Below, piece by piece: positions 1 to 8,163 of a DNA stretch of 21,336 bases. The notes beneath the pieces are model-generated. The model had not been told where the DNA came from. It saw only the letters and a program-made list of their open reading frames with translations, and ran no database searches. The position numbers and the translations under genes are program-made. The stretch is from Ophiothrix spiculata (taxonomy: Eukaryota; Echinodermata; Ophiuroidea; Amphilepidida; Ophiotrichidae). Positions within the stretch are counted from its first letter, which is position 1, and each line of letters starts with the position of its first letter. The stretch lies in the NCBI GenBank assembly GCA_000969725.1, contig JXSR01S007673.1. One strand, 5' to 3'.

Positions 1-137
1 AGCAATATCTTAGCAATATATTGCTATTGTTAGCAATATACTGGTAGGCATATATTGTTAGCCATATATTGCTAGCATATTGCTTGTATAAGCAATATAT
101 TGCACATTGCTTATATATTGCTTATTAGCAATATCAG
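1..137. repeat. GCAATAT/ATATTGC-rich repeat, left part
   Basis: The heptamer GCAATAT and its complement ATATTGC occur every 10-20 bases on both strands, often joined as GCAATATATTGC, so the block is a string of small palindromes. It continues the motif found inside 138-908 and probably runs past the window edge. No coding potential is seen. It may be the outer part of a larger element or a degenerate array around a nested copy; I cannot tell which. Confidence 0.7.
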
Positions 138-908
138 TATGCCTAATAAGCAATATTTGAGGCATATCTTAGCATGAATTTCACTCAAAATTTTTTGGTT
201 TAAAATGAATGGATTTGGGCTTTAAAACATGCAAAATATATTCCTCTGAAACATTTTTTACATTTTTTAAACCATTGTGCATGAATTATACCTCGGCTAG
301 GCTACTTCCAAACACTTTCGAGGCTTATTAAGTTGTATAAGCTTACCCCATGTATTTCTGTAAGGCTGCAGAATTTTGCACCTCAAGTGGACAATTTGGC
401 CGCTGAAAAATGGCATCAAAATCCTCCAAAAATTTGCAAAGTCCAGATTCAGCAAATGATTAGATGGTCATATAACAACATAAGACAACACTGTATAAGG
501 CTATTTGTCTTAAAAACCAAGTAAAAAGAGGACAAATAAGAGTTGAGAACAGAGCAAAAGAATCGAGTCCTCCTGCATTCACTGTATTGCTAACACATGC
601 CACCCTTGATATTGTTAACTTAACTGCTAACAATATTGCTGATGTGCGTGTTCCATATTGCTAACTAAATAACGTTCCCTTTATATTGTTAACCAAACTG
701 CTAACAATATTGCTAACCCCTTGATATTGTTAATCGCACTGCTCACAGTATTGCTAACCCATTGATATTGTTAACAGAATTGCTAACAATATGGTTAAAG
801 TAAAGATATTGCTATCATTTAAGCAATATATTGCTAGTTAGGAAAATAATTAACAATATTTTTTGATATTGCTAAGGATTTTGCTTGAATATTGCTTAAT
901 TAGGCATA
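138..908. mobile_element. Inverted-repeat element built of GCAATAT motifs
   Basis: The left end TATGCCTAATAAGCAATATT (138 onward) matches the reverse complement of the right end (TATGCCTAATTAAGCAATAT, ending at 908), and similarity continues inward to a shared CTTAGCA. Subterminal zones are full of GCAATAT/ATATTGC, a pattern typical of transposase-binding repeats in DNA transposons. The middle (about 180-580) is AT-rich with no recognisable protein; a 63-codon frame there is not convincing. The right end abuts the hAT-like relic, whose frame stops just inside this repeat. No target duplication could be fixed, because the left flank is also GCAATAT-rich. Superfamily not assigned. Confidence 0.5.
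606..800. repeat. 40-41-bp tandem repeat with internal palindromes
   Basis: Units start near 606, 681, 721 and 762. The last three are 40-41 bp apart; the first step (75 bp) holds a diverged unit. Each unit reads roughly TTGATATTGTTA, then a spacer, then CTGCTAACAATATTGCTAAC, so TATTGTTA and TAACAATA can pair within the unit. It lies inside the GCAATAT element and probably arose by local expansion of its subterminal motif. Confidence 0.7.
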
Positions 909-1674
909 TTGTATGGTAAGGGCATTCATCATGTCAATTTCATCATCCACCTGGTAGCGGGCAAATTCAACCTGTAGCTCATCTAACTGACCATGCATGA
1001 GCTTAAATCTTTCAACAAAGTAGGAAACTGATGAGAAATTCATTTCAAGTCTTTTGGCCATATCAGCCACCATTGTATGTTTCAGACAATCATCATCCAT
1101 GGGAAATGTATCCAGAACATAGTTACACACTGACACAAAGTAACTCCTTACACTAGAGTAAAACTCTTCCAACTGGCTAGCACTAAACATATGGCGTTTT
1201 ATAAAGTCTACGACTTCACGTCCAAGGATCAAGTCCTCATCACTCCTTTGATTTGCCTTTTCTTTGTAGTTACACTCTTTCAAGCTAGCTGAAGATTTGA
1301 TAAATTCTGGTTTCACAAATCTGAGCATTACTTCCTTGTCAAAACCTTGCAACTTTCCATGTATCATATGAACCATTGGTTCAGCTCTTTGAAGCTCGTA
1401 AGTTTAAAGTATTAAACAGTGGTATTACATGTTTTAAAAAGAAGCAGTAAAGTTTATGGTAATCTGACAGTTGTACATAAGTTTCAGCTGCTTTTGTTGC
1501 TGTGTTAATTTTCTTTTGTTTAGAGGATGCCGTTGAAGATGTTTTGCTGGCTATCTTAGGATTTGATGTACTCTTTGGCTTTGGCTTACAAGTTACTTTG
1601 TTGATTATTTTTGGCTTTGGGGTTACTGTGGTGGTTTGTTGTGGCTTGGAGGTTCTGACTGGCTTTGAAGAGAG
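900..1674 (-). pseudogene. hAT-like transposase-type protein, C-terminal half, broken
   Basis: Two overlapping minus-strand frames read as one protein: 1674-1381 (97 codons) and 1403-900 (167 codons). The first starts with a Lys/Pro/Thr/Ser-rich linker (KPKPK motifs), then YVQLSDYHKLYCFFLKHVIP and PLFNTLN. The second resumes with ELQRAEPMVHMIHGKL and continues with RFVKPEFI, an ENQ-like ANQRSDEDL segment, YVLDTFPMDDDCLKH, SSVSYFVERF and FARYQVDDEI. From memory, this order matches uncharacterised hAT-like proteins common in echinoderms and fish, just before the C-terminal dimerisation region. That last region, normally carrying a SNA.ER motif, is missing because the GCAATAT element begins at 908. 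The frame change lies around 1385-1403, so this copy is probably dead. The internal ATG at 1376 is not the real start: the similarity extends upstream of it. No catalytic residues lie in the part present. A domesticated host gene with an unusual splice is possible but less likely. Confidence 0.6.
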
Positions 1675-1718
1675 CTAGCAAAATGACACACTGACTTCAC
1701 GGGATGTGGTCAGCATAC

Positions 1719-1778
1719 CACATTTTTAAAATGCCTCAGTATGTCACGTATCCATCCGCCAGTATCGTCATAAATGTA
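1719..1778 (-). pseudogene. Possible upstream exon of the hAT-like relic
   Basis: On the minus strand a pyrimidine-rich stretch ends in CATTCACAG at 1779, followed by 20 open codons, YIYDDTGGWIRDILRHFKNV. The next bases are GTATGC, a plausible splice donor, and 44 bases later comes TTTTGCTAG, after which the downstream frame (from 1674) continues in phase. A 44-base intron is very short, so this may be chance or a decayed transposon exon. I do not recognise the peptide. Confidence 0.25.
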
Positions 1779-1891
1779 CTGTGAATGAAAAAGTAGTTTT
1801 CAACAGAAAAGTCAAATAAAAATGTACAATGGAGTTGATAATCCAACTCCAACAGATTTTAGTATTTACAAACATTGGTTTATATTATATG

Positions 1892-2054
1892 AACTAAACC
1901 AGGGGTTCTCAACTAGTTCATAGAATGTGCCACATAATTAAGAAAATTTCTAATGTATTTCTTTGTTTCTTGAGAGAGCAAAAGTGCCAATCTGTAACAG
2001 TCAAAGTGCCAAATTTGGCGCGTACGCCGCTAATTGCGAATGCCTGAACTAAAC
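1892..2054. mobile_element. hAT MITE with 8-bp TSD AACTAAAC
   Basis: The element is 1900-2046 (147 bp), flanked by identical 8-bp repeats AACTAAAC at 1892-1899 and 2047-2054. Its ends are CAGGGGTTCTC and, in reverse complement, CAGGCATTCGC (8 of 11 match). CAGGGGTTCTCAAC is the classic start of hAT/Charlie-type elements, and an 8-bp duplication is the hAT hallmark. It is far too short to code. The exact duplication suggests a fairly recent insertion even though the terminal repeats differ. Confidence 0.85.
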
Positions 2055-2436
2055 AGAACATTCAGTTCGATTTTTATTTTAACAAATGGTTCCACCCCCT
2101 CCCCTTTGAATGTGGGTGCAAATTTGTGTAGTTTAAGTGAAAGAGTTGTGATGATTTCCTTACAGTAGTGTGAAATATAAACCCAATATTGATTGCTCAC
2201 AACTGATGCCTAAGGTAAAAAAATGGGCCTATGGTCACGCCCCTGACACTTTATCCCCAAATTTTTCATAGCTAATTTGATTACTATTTCTAGACAGTCG
2301 TTGGTTAACGTTTCTTCGCTGATCACGTGATCAGTGGCTCCAATGAACGAGGACACACAAAGAATAATCCTGCTCAAATATCGATAAATCCTGACATACC
2401 AAAAAAATTGTCCTTGATGTGTGTTACTCTTATAAC
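2055..2436. other. No recognised gene or element
   Basis: Mixed, mostly AT-rich sequence. A short palindrome TGATCACGTGATCA spans 2321-2334. A 60-codon plus-strand frame starting at 2327 is not credible as a gene: it has no similarity I can recognise and runs into the repeat module at 2437. Confidence 0.5.
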
Positions 2437-2550
2437 GTGTGCAGCATTCTTCATTGTGTATCCTCGTTTACACAAAGTGGAACGAAGGCTAATAGGGGCC
2501 ATGTTTTGAACTCGGTGTCATCTCTACTCTGTGCTGTGGTGTCTAACAAG
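2437..2550. repeat. Diverged copy of a module also found at 17140-17260
   Basis: Blocks such as CAGCATTCTTCAT, GTGTATCCTCGTTT, ACAAAGT, GGGGCCATGTTTTGAA and GTGTCATCTCT recur in the same order and orientation at 17140-17260 inside the 16888-17383 element. On the minus strand both copies hold ATGGCCCC followed by an ATGAAGAATGCT codon run, so the module may be the decayed 5' end of a transposon gene. No inverted-repeat ends were found around this copy, so it is a fragment. Confidence 0.65.
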
Positions 2551-2687
2551 ATCACGATGAGGGGCATAAGGTTTTTATGCTACACCTAATAAATATTCAT
2601 AAGGCAATCATATGCTACTAACCGGATGGTAGTTTTTACTACTTTCTCTACAAACTCATCCCCAGAGTCACAGTGAAATGTAATAAA

Positions 2688-2820
2688 ACAAATACTGTAA
2701 AGTAGTGCAATCTATCCATCAGTACATGTACTGACTATGAGAAGGGATAATAGTCACATAACCAGTACCTATGGACAGATAAGATTGCACTACTCCACCT
2801 CTAACCATGTAGTATTTGTA
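2688..2820. repeat. Imperfect long palindrome, MITE-like
   Basis: CAAATACTG...GTAGTGCAATCT (about 2690-2712) is mirrored by AGATTGCACTACTCC...AGTATTTG (about 2787-2818). The arms are interrupted by small mismatches, and the centre holds a second short palindrome, AGTACATGTACT (2721-2732). This is the shape of an old foldback MITE, but the ends and target site cannot be fixed. Confidence 0.5.
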
Positions 2821-2926
2821 ACTATTTTACAACTAAAGAGCAGTCAATATTTTTGTTTTATGATATGTCAAGATCGTTTGCAAAATCTTCTTAATAAAGG
2901 ATGTAATTCATTCACGCTAAAATAAT

Positions 2927-3031
2927 TTTTTAGAGCAATCTATGAACATCGGAGAACATTTTAGAGCATTTTCTTGTTGAATGGGTCCTGTTTTACAGAT
3001 ATTCTCTGATGTTCATAGATTGCTCTAAAAA
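2927..3031. repeat. 30-bp inverted repeat hairpin
   Basis: The left arm 2927-2956 and right arm 3002-3031 are reverse complements with one mismatch in 30. Each arm carries TTTTTAGAGCAATCTATGAA as its outer 20 bases. The 45-base loop holds another TTTTAGAGCA. It could be a small foldback MITE or the two ends of a collapsed element. If transcribed it would form a long stem. Confidence 0.75.
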
Positions 3032-3221
3032 TGATTTTTTTCTCACACAGTGGAGCTTGATTCATTTGCACTACATGTTAACATGTTAAAACTGTTCTAA
3101 CTTTGTATGTTTCTGGTTTTACTAAACAATGAAAATATACTTTGGATCCTAGTTGTATTTTGTGCTATAAGAATTTTCTGTAAAAGATATTTGACCTTTT
3201 TTGTCAACAGAATTTATGTTG

Positions 3222-3483
3222 TAAGGGACCGTTCACAAACACTTGTTAGGGGTTCCTGATGCAAAAGGGGGACCCTTAAAATTTTTCAACCTCGTAAGGG
3301 CTTTAAAAAATACCACAAATTTTCTGGTTAAAATTGAGTTTACATGCTTTTCTATGGGGTTGACCACTAATTTTTTGTTGCAAAAAATAGGGTCCTTAGA
3401 GGTCAAAATCATTTTTTGAATCAGCCCCCCCCCCCCCCCCCCCCACCTCCCACCCCCTACAAGTGTTTGTGAATGGTCCCTAA
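3222..3483. mobile_element. PIF/Harbinger-type MITE, TSD TAA
   Basis: The element is 3225-3480 (256 bp) with TAA on both sides (3222-3224, 3481-3483). The termini agree over 22 bases with one mismatch, reading GGGACCRTTCACAAACACTT. GGG-starting ends with a 3-bp TAA/TTA duplication are characteristic of PIF/Harbinger MITEs. A run of about 20 C lies near the right end (from 3425). The minus-strand 116-codon frame across it is an accident of the repeat. No coding content. Confidence 0.75.
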
Positions 3484-3900
3484 GGTATCTGGTCCACACG
3501 TATTGGTACGCACTTGTTTTGATTTCGTGCCGCAACACGCATGCCTGTATACGCAGAAAAGTGATTGAAGCAAAACATTTCACATTTTCAAATTTTTCAT
3601 GAATAATAGGGCAGCGACCCCTTATTTTTTAAGTTTTATGCAAATTTTGTGCAAAAATTGACACCAAATTTCAATGGGTAGTTTTTTAATCAACACTAAA
3701 TATGTCCTTTTTGCCACATTTCCCATTGACCCCTGTAAACATTTTTCCCAAATGTGCTGTTTATAAATTGACTCTCATGCACAAACATGTCGGTGACTCC
3801 CAATTATTATTTTAAAATATGTTCTACATCGATAAAATATTATTCATGCCGATTTTTACTAGCAAATTTCAGTCAAGTATATCATGAACCAGACACCTTA
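3481..3900. mobile_element. MITE with TA flanks, abutting the TAA MITE
   Basis: AGGTATCTGGTCCA at 3483 is mirrored by TGAACCAGACACCT ending at 3898 (12 of 14 match), and both ends are flanked by TA (3481-3482, 3899-3900). The TA duplication suggests Tc1/mariner or a similar superfamily. Its left target base pair lies inside the TAA that closes the 3225-3480 element, so one of the two used the other's target duplication as its landing site. No protein is encoded. Confidence 0.65.
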
Positions 3901-4016
3901 AACTGTTGATTGACTTTAAATGCTCCTATTATAAAGTAAATTTATCTTTATTGAATGCTGATTGCAGTTGTACTTTTCAGCTGATAGTAAATCTGCTATT
4001 TTGACATGTTATATAA

Positions 4017-4265
4017 GTGACCTGCTCCCACGAAACCCAGACAAAGTCGCCAGATAACTTTTGAAATTACAGTCCAATACACATACCCCAAATCAATAGA
4101 AAACAAAGGAATTTTCTCGAAAAATATTGACTTTTCATTGACAAAACATAGAGCAATGTCAATGTGTGATATGTCATTTTAAAGCATGTAGACTGCATTT
4201 TAAATATGGACAGATCAGGAAAATTATTTTACCAACTTTATCAAGGTTTCAGGGGAGCAAGTCAC
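4017..4265. mobile_element. MITE with GTGAC...GTCAC ends
   Basis: The left end GTGACCTGCTCCCACGAAAC and the right end, read in reverse complement as GTGACTTGCTCCCCTGAAAC, match at 17 of 20 bases. The flanks are ATATAA and ATATATAA, too AT-rich to define the duplication exactly; ATAA/ATAT would be a 4-bp near match. Length 249 bp, non-coding. The ends resemble those of the elements at 4662 and 14431. Confidence 0.65.
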
Positions 4266-4657
4266 ATATATAAAATGTGGTCATGTGTAAAATTTGTATT
4301 GTGTGGGAAATATATGTGACCTGTCACTGCAAAAGGGTGCACTTCATGGCCTACAGTTGTGTCTGGTTATGTTTGAATTCCATTCAAACATTTTGAAGCA
4401 TCCTTAGGTATTTAAAACAGCAAAATGGTATGTTCTCTTATGTAGCTAGCTATTGAATAAATTGACCAGTAAATAAAGGCACTTCAGACAAGTTTTTAAT
4501 GGTCACAGAATAAAAGCTAGTGATCTACATTTTGTAAAGAATCTAAAACCATTTTAATTTTTCAAACGTCCCTTTGCAGAGTTATTAAAGTTTTTTAGCA
4601 TTGTCAATTGAAGCAAACCAAGAGAAAGCAGGTCAAAGGTCATCACTTTTATTTTGT

Positions 4658-5333
4658 ATATGTGTGCTGCCGCGGCAAAAGGGTGCAGTTGGGTCAAAAC
4701 CAAAATATGGAGATTTTCATATGGTGGTAAAGCTCATTTAATTCCCTTTTCAATGATACCAAAATCATGCAAATCGGAGCTTTGGTTGACAAGTTTTGGC
4801 AAATTATAAAATCGTACACATAACCGTTTGTCAAAACTAGTTTGTGAGAAAAAGGCTGTTAAAGGTAGGCCTGTTTTTCCATTCGATTTTGTGTGCAGTC
4901 TGAATAGAGTATGAGCAAATCTCCATAGCAACCACCATGTTCCCATTTTTTTATCGACTTGAAATTTGTCTCAATGGAAGACGATACCTTGAGTAATATA
5001 ATAACAATTTTTGGACTCAATATCATGTTTCATTATTGCATAATTAATTACCATAATCGTACTCATAACCGTTTGTAAAACACAAATTTTCAAATTTTCA
5101 TGATGAAAACGATTCGACATAGCGATAAAAATCACACTTTTTTACAAGTTTGTCGTTATTTTTGATTAACCATCTTTACATTTTGGATACAAAAGGGTTC
5201 AAGGATTTAATTTCCACAAAAATCTCAAAATTGACTTTCCCATCATATTTTGGTATATTTCAACTTTACCGGCCTCTAGCGCAAAATGGAAGTTGCCGAC
5301 AACTGGTCCCTTTTGCCGCGACGGTACACATAT
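4658..5333. mobile_element. 668-bp inverted-repeat element, TSD ATAT
   Basis: The ends GTGTGCTGCCGCGGCAAAAG (4662) and, in reverse complement, GTGTACCGTCGCGGCAAAAG (ending 5329) begin arms that match at 25 of 30 bases. ATAT flanks both sides (4658-4661, 5330-5333). Inside, a segment reading ATCGTACACATAACCGTTTG at 4811 recurs at 5056 with one substitution, an internal direct repeat 245 bp apart. It is non-coding; overlapping frames on both strands carry no domain. The element starts about 340 bp into the putative 4316-5972 element and is probably nested in it. Confidence 0.7.
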
Positions 5334-5436
5334 TTTCAGCCAGACAGGCCATTGACCACACCAGACATTCAAAACAAGTTGTTCACTACATATATACAAT
5401 ATGCACTTGGTTTGATTGTAATTTGTTCTGCATGAC

Positions 5437-5464
5437 TATACTCTATAAATCTTGAAGTATGCAA
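5437..5464 (+). repeat. Solo copy of the CTCTATAAATCTTGAAGTAT terminal repeat
   Basis: TACTCTATAAATCTTGAAGT and the next seven bases are identical to the left end of the element starting at 6357. No inverted partner is found close by, so this is a lone end or the remnant of another copy. Confidence 0.6.
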
Positions 5465-5976
5465 ATTAATTACTTCAATTAGTAACATGTTTGTGAATCA
5501 GATCTATACAAGTGGCAGGCCAACAAGTGAACCATTATTTTGTGACATGTCCAAGGAATTTAAAAAGGGGAAATCGGTACTAGCAGCCATTTTGATTTCA
5601 CCGCTGTGTAAATCCTGTGGGACGGCAAACATCATGGATTGTCGCTCATGGAGGGTGAGTTATTGTACCTTCGGCATTTTACGGCTCTGCGTGCCACACT
5701 TCAAGAGTCTTTGCAACGGATTAGCGGGAAAATTGGCATACTTTGATCAGAGCAAGTCGCAATGCACACTTCTTGAAACGTAGACACGGTCTGCGCGTGA
5801 AATCAAAATGCACACGCTGTATTTGTGTCAGTGAAGATTTACGTGATCAGCCTGGATATCGGGCCAAACTCCAAATATATCCGGTACAATCAGGTACAAT
5901 AACTCTGCTCCATGAGAGACAAAGATGGTGACGTATCCTGAATCCACTATAAAAATTCCTTAGACAGGTCACATAT

Positions 5977-6354
5977 GCCGTCATTTTTCCATATGATGCA
6001 AATTTAGGCCCTCATAAGGAAACCATAGATGGTATTATGTATTGTAAACACGGAGACTTGGTACTCATAATGATTTTGTTATTTATTGTAACTCTGAGGC
6101 AGATAATTATTTTCCATTGTTTTATGTTAAAGAGGCAATATCTCTGAATGTACATTGGTGACTCTCATTTTGTGAGGGTTGGTTAAATATGACCCATCAC
6201 CTGGAATGAGTTGTAAATGTAGCAAATTTTGTGATCAAAGTTATGATGGATATTCAAGTTGTAATTTGATAATATTTATGTTTTCTTCATAACACCTTCA
6301 ATGTTTCATTTCCCCAAACTGAGTTGAAATATGAAAAAATATATAGTTTCTAGA
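5977..6354. other. No recognised gene or element
   Basis: AT-rich sequence without long frames, clear inverted repeats or similarity to other parts of the window. Confidence 0.5.
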
Positions 6355-6398
6355 TACTCTATAAATCTTGAAGTATGCAATCAGACTGTTTCAAGATA

Positions 6399-6881
6399 CA
6401 TATAGCTAAGGTGGCAAGTTTTCCGCGATACGGAAAAACGGAAAAGAACAACGGAAATGAATAAATAACAAACAAACAAACAAACAATGAAGAAAAAAAA
6501 CAGAATTTCACGGAAAACGCAATTTCAACAGAAAAAATAAAATTGAAAGGGCTTTTCACAAACAAATTACACAAAACAATAAAAAAGACAAGCAAACATA
6601 ACGTCATGCATTTAAATCTTGCCTGCAATTCATGTTATAATGAAAATAATCCTTATTATCGCTATTTCCGCACTGCTATACCCCCTTGTCCTCGCACCAC
6701 AATAAACAACTCAGCAACACGCTTGGGTTTTTCCATTCATTCAGCCTCGTGTTTTTCATATGATAAAAAATCATGTATATTTATGTCAATAACATTACAT
6801 AAATATACATGATTTTTTTTCACGGAAAAGAACACAGAATTTGACTTTTAGAACACGAAAACTTACCACCTTACATATAGC
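6399..6881. mobile_element. hAT MITE with 8-bp TSD CATATAGC
   Basis: The element is 6407-6873 (467 bp), flanked by identical CATATAGC at 6399-6406 and 6874-6881. The ends are TAAGGTGGCAAGTTTTC and, in reverse complement, TAAGGTGGTAAGTTTTC (16 of 17). TAAGG fits the hAT terminal consensus YARNG, and 8 bp is the hAT duplication length. Subterminal ACGGAAAA/CACGGAAAA motifs repeat near both ends, as hAT transposase-binding sites do. A perfect 22-bp palindrome sits at 6765-6818. The 89-codon frames on each strand are not genes. Confidence 0.88.
6765..6818. repeat. Perfect 22-bp hairpin inside the hAT MITE
   Basis: Arms 6765-6786 and 6797-6818 are exact reverse complements separated by 10 bases; the arm contains ATCATGTATATTTATGT. 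Lying within a hAT MITE, it may be an internal structural element or a still younger foldback. Confidence 0.85.
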
Positions 6882-7196
6882 ATATCATTTGTATTCTACA
6901 ACATTTTGAACTGGTGGTATTGTATTGTAGACTAGTTGATGAATATTGATTAAGAGCAAATCACTGTGTATTAATATTGAATGAATCGTTAAAGATTATA
7001 TTGGGCTAATTTTGTTTTCGACAAACATTGAACATAAGCTAGTTTGAATATTCAGCAAGATTTGGTATGGTCTTATGATTCGAGAAATATGGACTTCCCC
7101 CGTATGGTTTATGTGTGTTAATCGCCTGCTTGTTGCATACTTAAAGATTTATAGAGTATAAGGACTATCAAAAGATGAATATGTTTACAGATCTAT

Positions 7197-7822
7197 GAAC
7201 CCATTTATGATAGTGTCACCATGCACTCAATGGCAACCTTTGGATGACTTAAGGGATGTCAAGTAAAGTTCATTGAAGTGACCTTTTTATAACATTGTCG
7301 TTACAAATATTTCATTAAAACAAGTAAAATGACAAGAGGCTGCCTTTATGCTGCATTCATGGTGCATGATCACATACATAATTAAGCTTGTCAATATCAT
7401 AGAAAAACTCCAAATGGTCTTTTAACCTGTATTTTTATTTCAAGTTGCTCATTTAAGCCATTATTTAAATATAAAGGTCAGTCATATCAAAATAGCTACC
7501 AGGAAATACATGGTCTCATTTTGCATGATGTAAAAATTCAGGGATGGAAGCATTAATAATAACATTTATGTATTCAATTTACATTAATAGAAACCTAGCT
7601 GAAGATAATATCTGTGTTGATACATCAACCAACTCGTCCCAACTATAATGGTATTTTTACAAAGAGTTTGTTGTAAGCAACAAGACCCCATTCATCAATA
7701 AGTATGGCCTGTTTCTACAACACCTGAATCTGAACTACCATTCGCAAATATAGGTACCTTTCTTTTTAGACCAACAGATCATCAGGCATTGATTCAAACC
7801 TCCAGTTGACCAGAACAACAGC
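7197..7822 (+). repeat. Repeat X, copy a
   Basis: About 625 bp similar to the reverse complement of 11925-12723, from GAACCC...GATAGTGTCACCATGCA through AAAATGACAAGAGGCTGC to GACCAGAACAACAG. Part of it also matches 15780-16167. The ATG at 7329 starts MTRGCLYAAFMVHDH, which resembles a decayed start of a THAP-domain protein when compared with the copy at 16117. Small gaps separate the copies. It is not coding now. Confidence 0.8.
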
Positions 7823-8163
7823 ATTTATAACTTGGGTCATTTGAATATAAGAGCGAAAATCTAAACCCATGGTTTAAGGGTTCCAATCACCTATGTGAGA
7901 ATTATTTGAGTCTTTGTCAGCATTTGGTCGGCACTACATGGCAAAACTGTGTCACTTCAATTAGTACGTTTGTCACAGTGGGATATACACCCCAGTGGAG
8001 CTCTGATGATGATTTCAATGATGTTGAAGCTCAAGGTTTGCACTTCTAATAAAAACTATAAATCAAAATCTGGATTTGCAATGTTGTTCAATGTCAAGAC
8101 AACACATCATGGACATTGTCCAATGTGCTTTGGAAGTAATTTCATAATCTGATTCTCTGGATT
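7823..8163. other. No recognised gene; spacer before the 73-bp array
   Basis: A plus-strand frame of 67 codons at 7949 has no recognisable domain. I see no repeat ends here. Confidence 0.45.

Larger units (their letters stand above)
4312..5976. mobile_element. Possible 1.66-kb element with ATAT flanks, containing a nested MITE
   Basis: ATAT plus GTGACCTGTC (4312-4325) is mirrored by GACAGGTCAC plus ATAT (5963-5976). If real, these are 10-bp terminal repeats with a 4-bp duplication, the same format as nearby elements, enclosing 1657 bp that include the 4662-5329 MITE. The non-nested part (5334-5960) has several short frames but no recognisable domain. The short terminal match could be chance. 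Confidence 0.35.
6355..7158. mobile_element. TA-flanked MITE interrupted by a hAT MITE
   Basis: CTCTATAAATCTTGAAGTAT at 6357 is mirrored by ATACTTAAAGATTTATAGAG ending at 7156; over about 27 bases there is one mismatch. TA lies outside both ends (6355-6356, 7157-7158), suggesting a TA target. Removing the nested hAT MITE and one of its 8-bp duplications leaves about 325 bp. The nested element entered about 45 bases from the left end. Non-coding. Confidence 0.55.

Noticed and set aside
3233-3583. 116-codon minus-strand frame with a glycine run
   Set aside because: The glycine run is the poly-C tract of a PIF-type MITE; the frame spans two different MITEs.
5150-5931. Several 60-100-codon plus-strand frames and a GTGAGT donor-like site at about 5655
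   Set aside because: They are overlapping frames in different phases with no domain, lying in inverted-repeat elements; there is not enough support for an exon.
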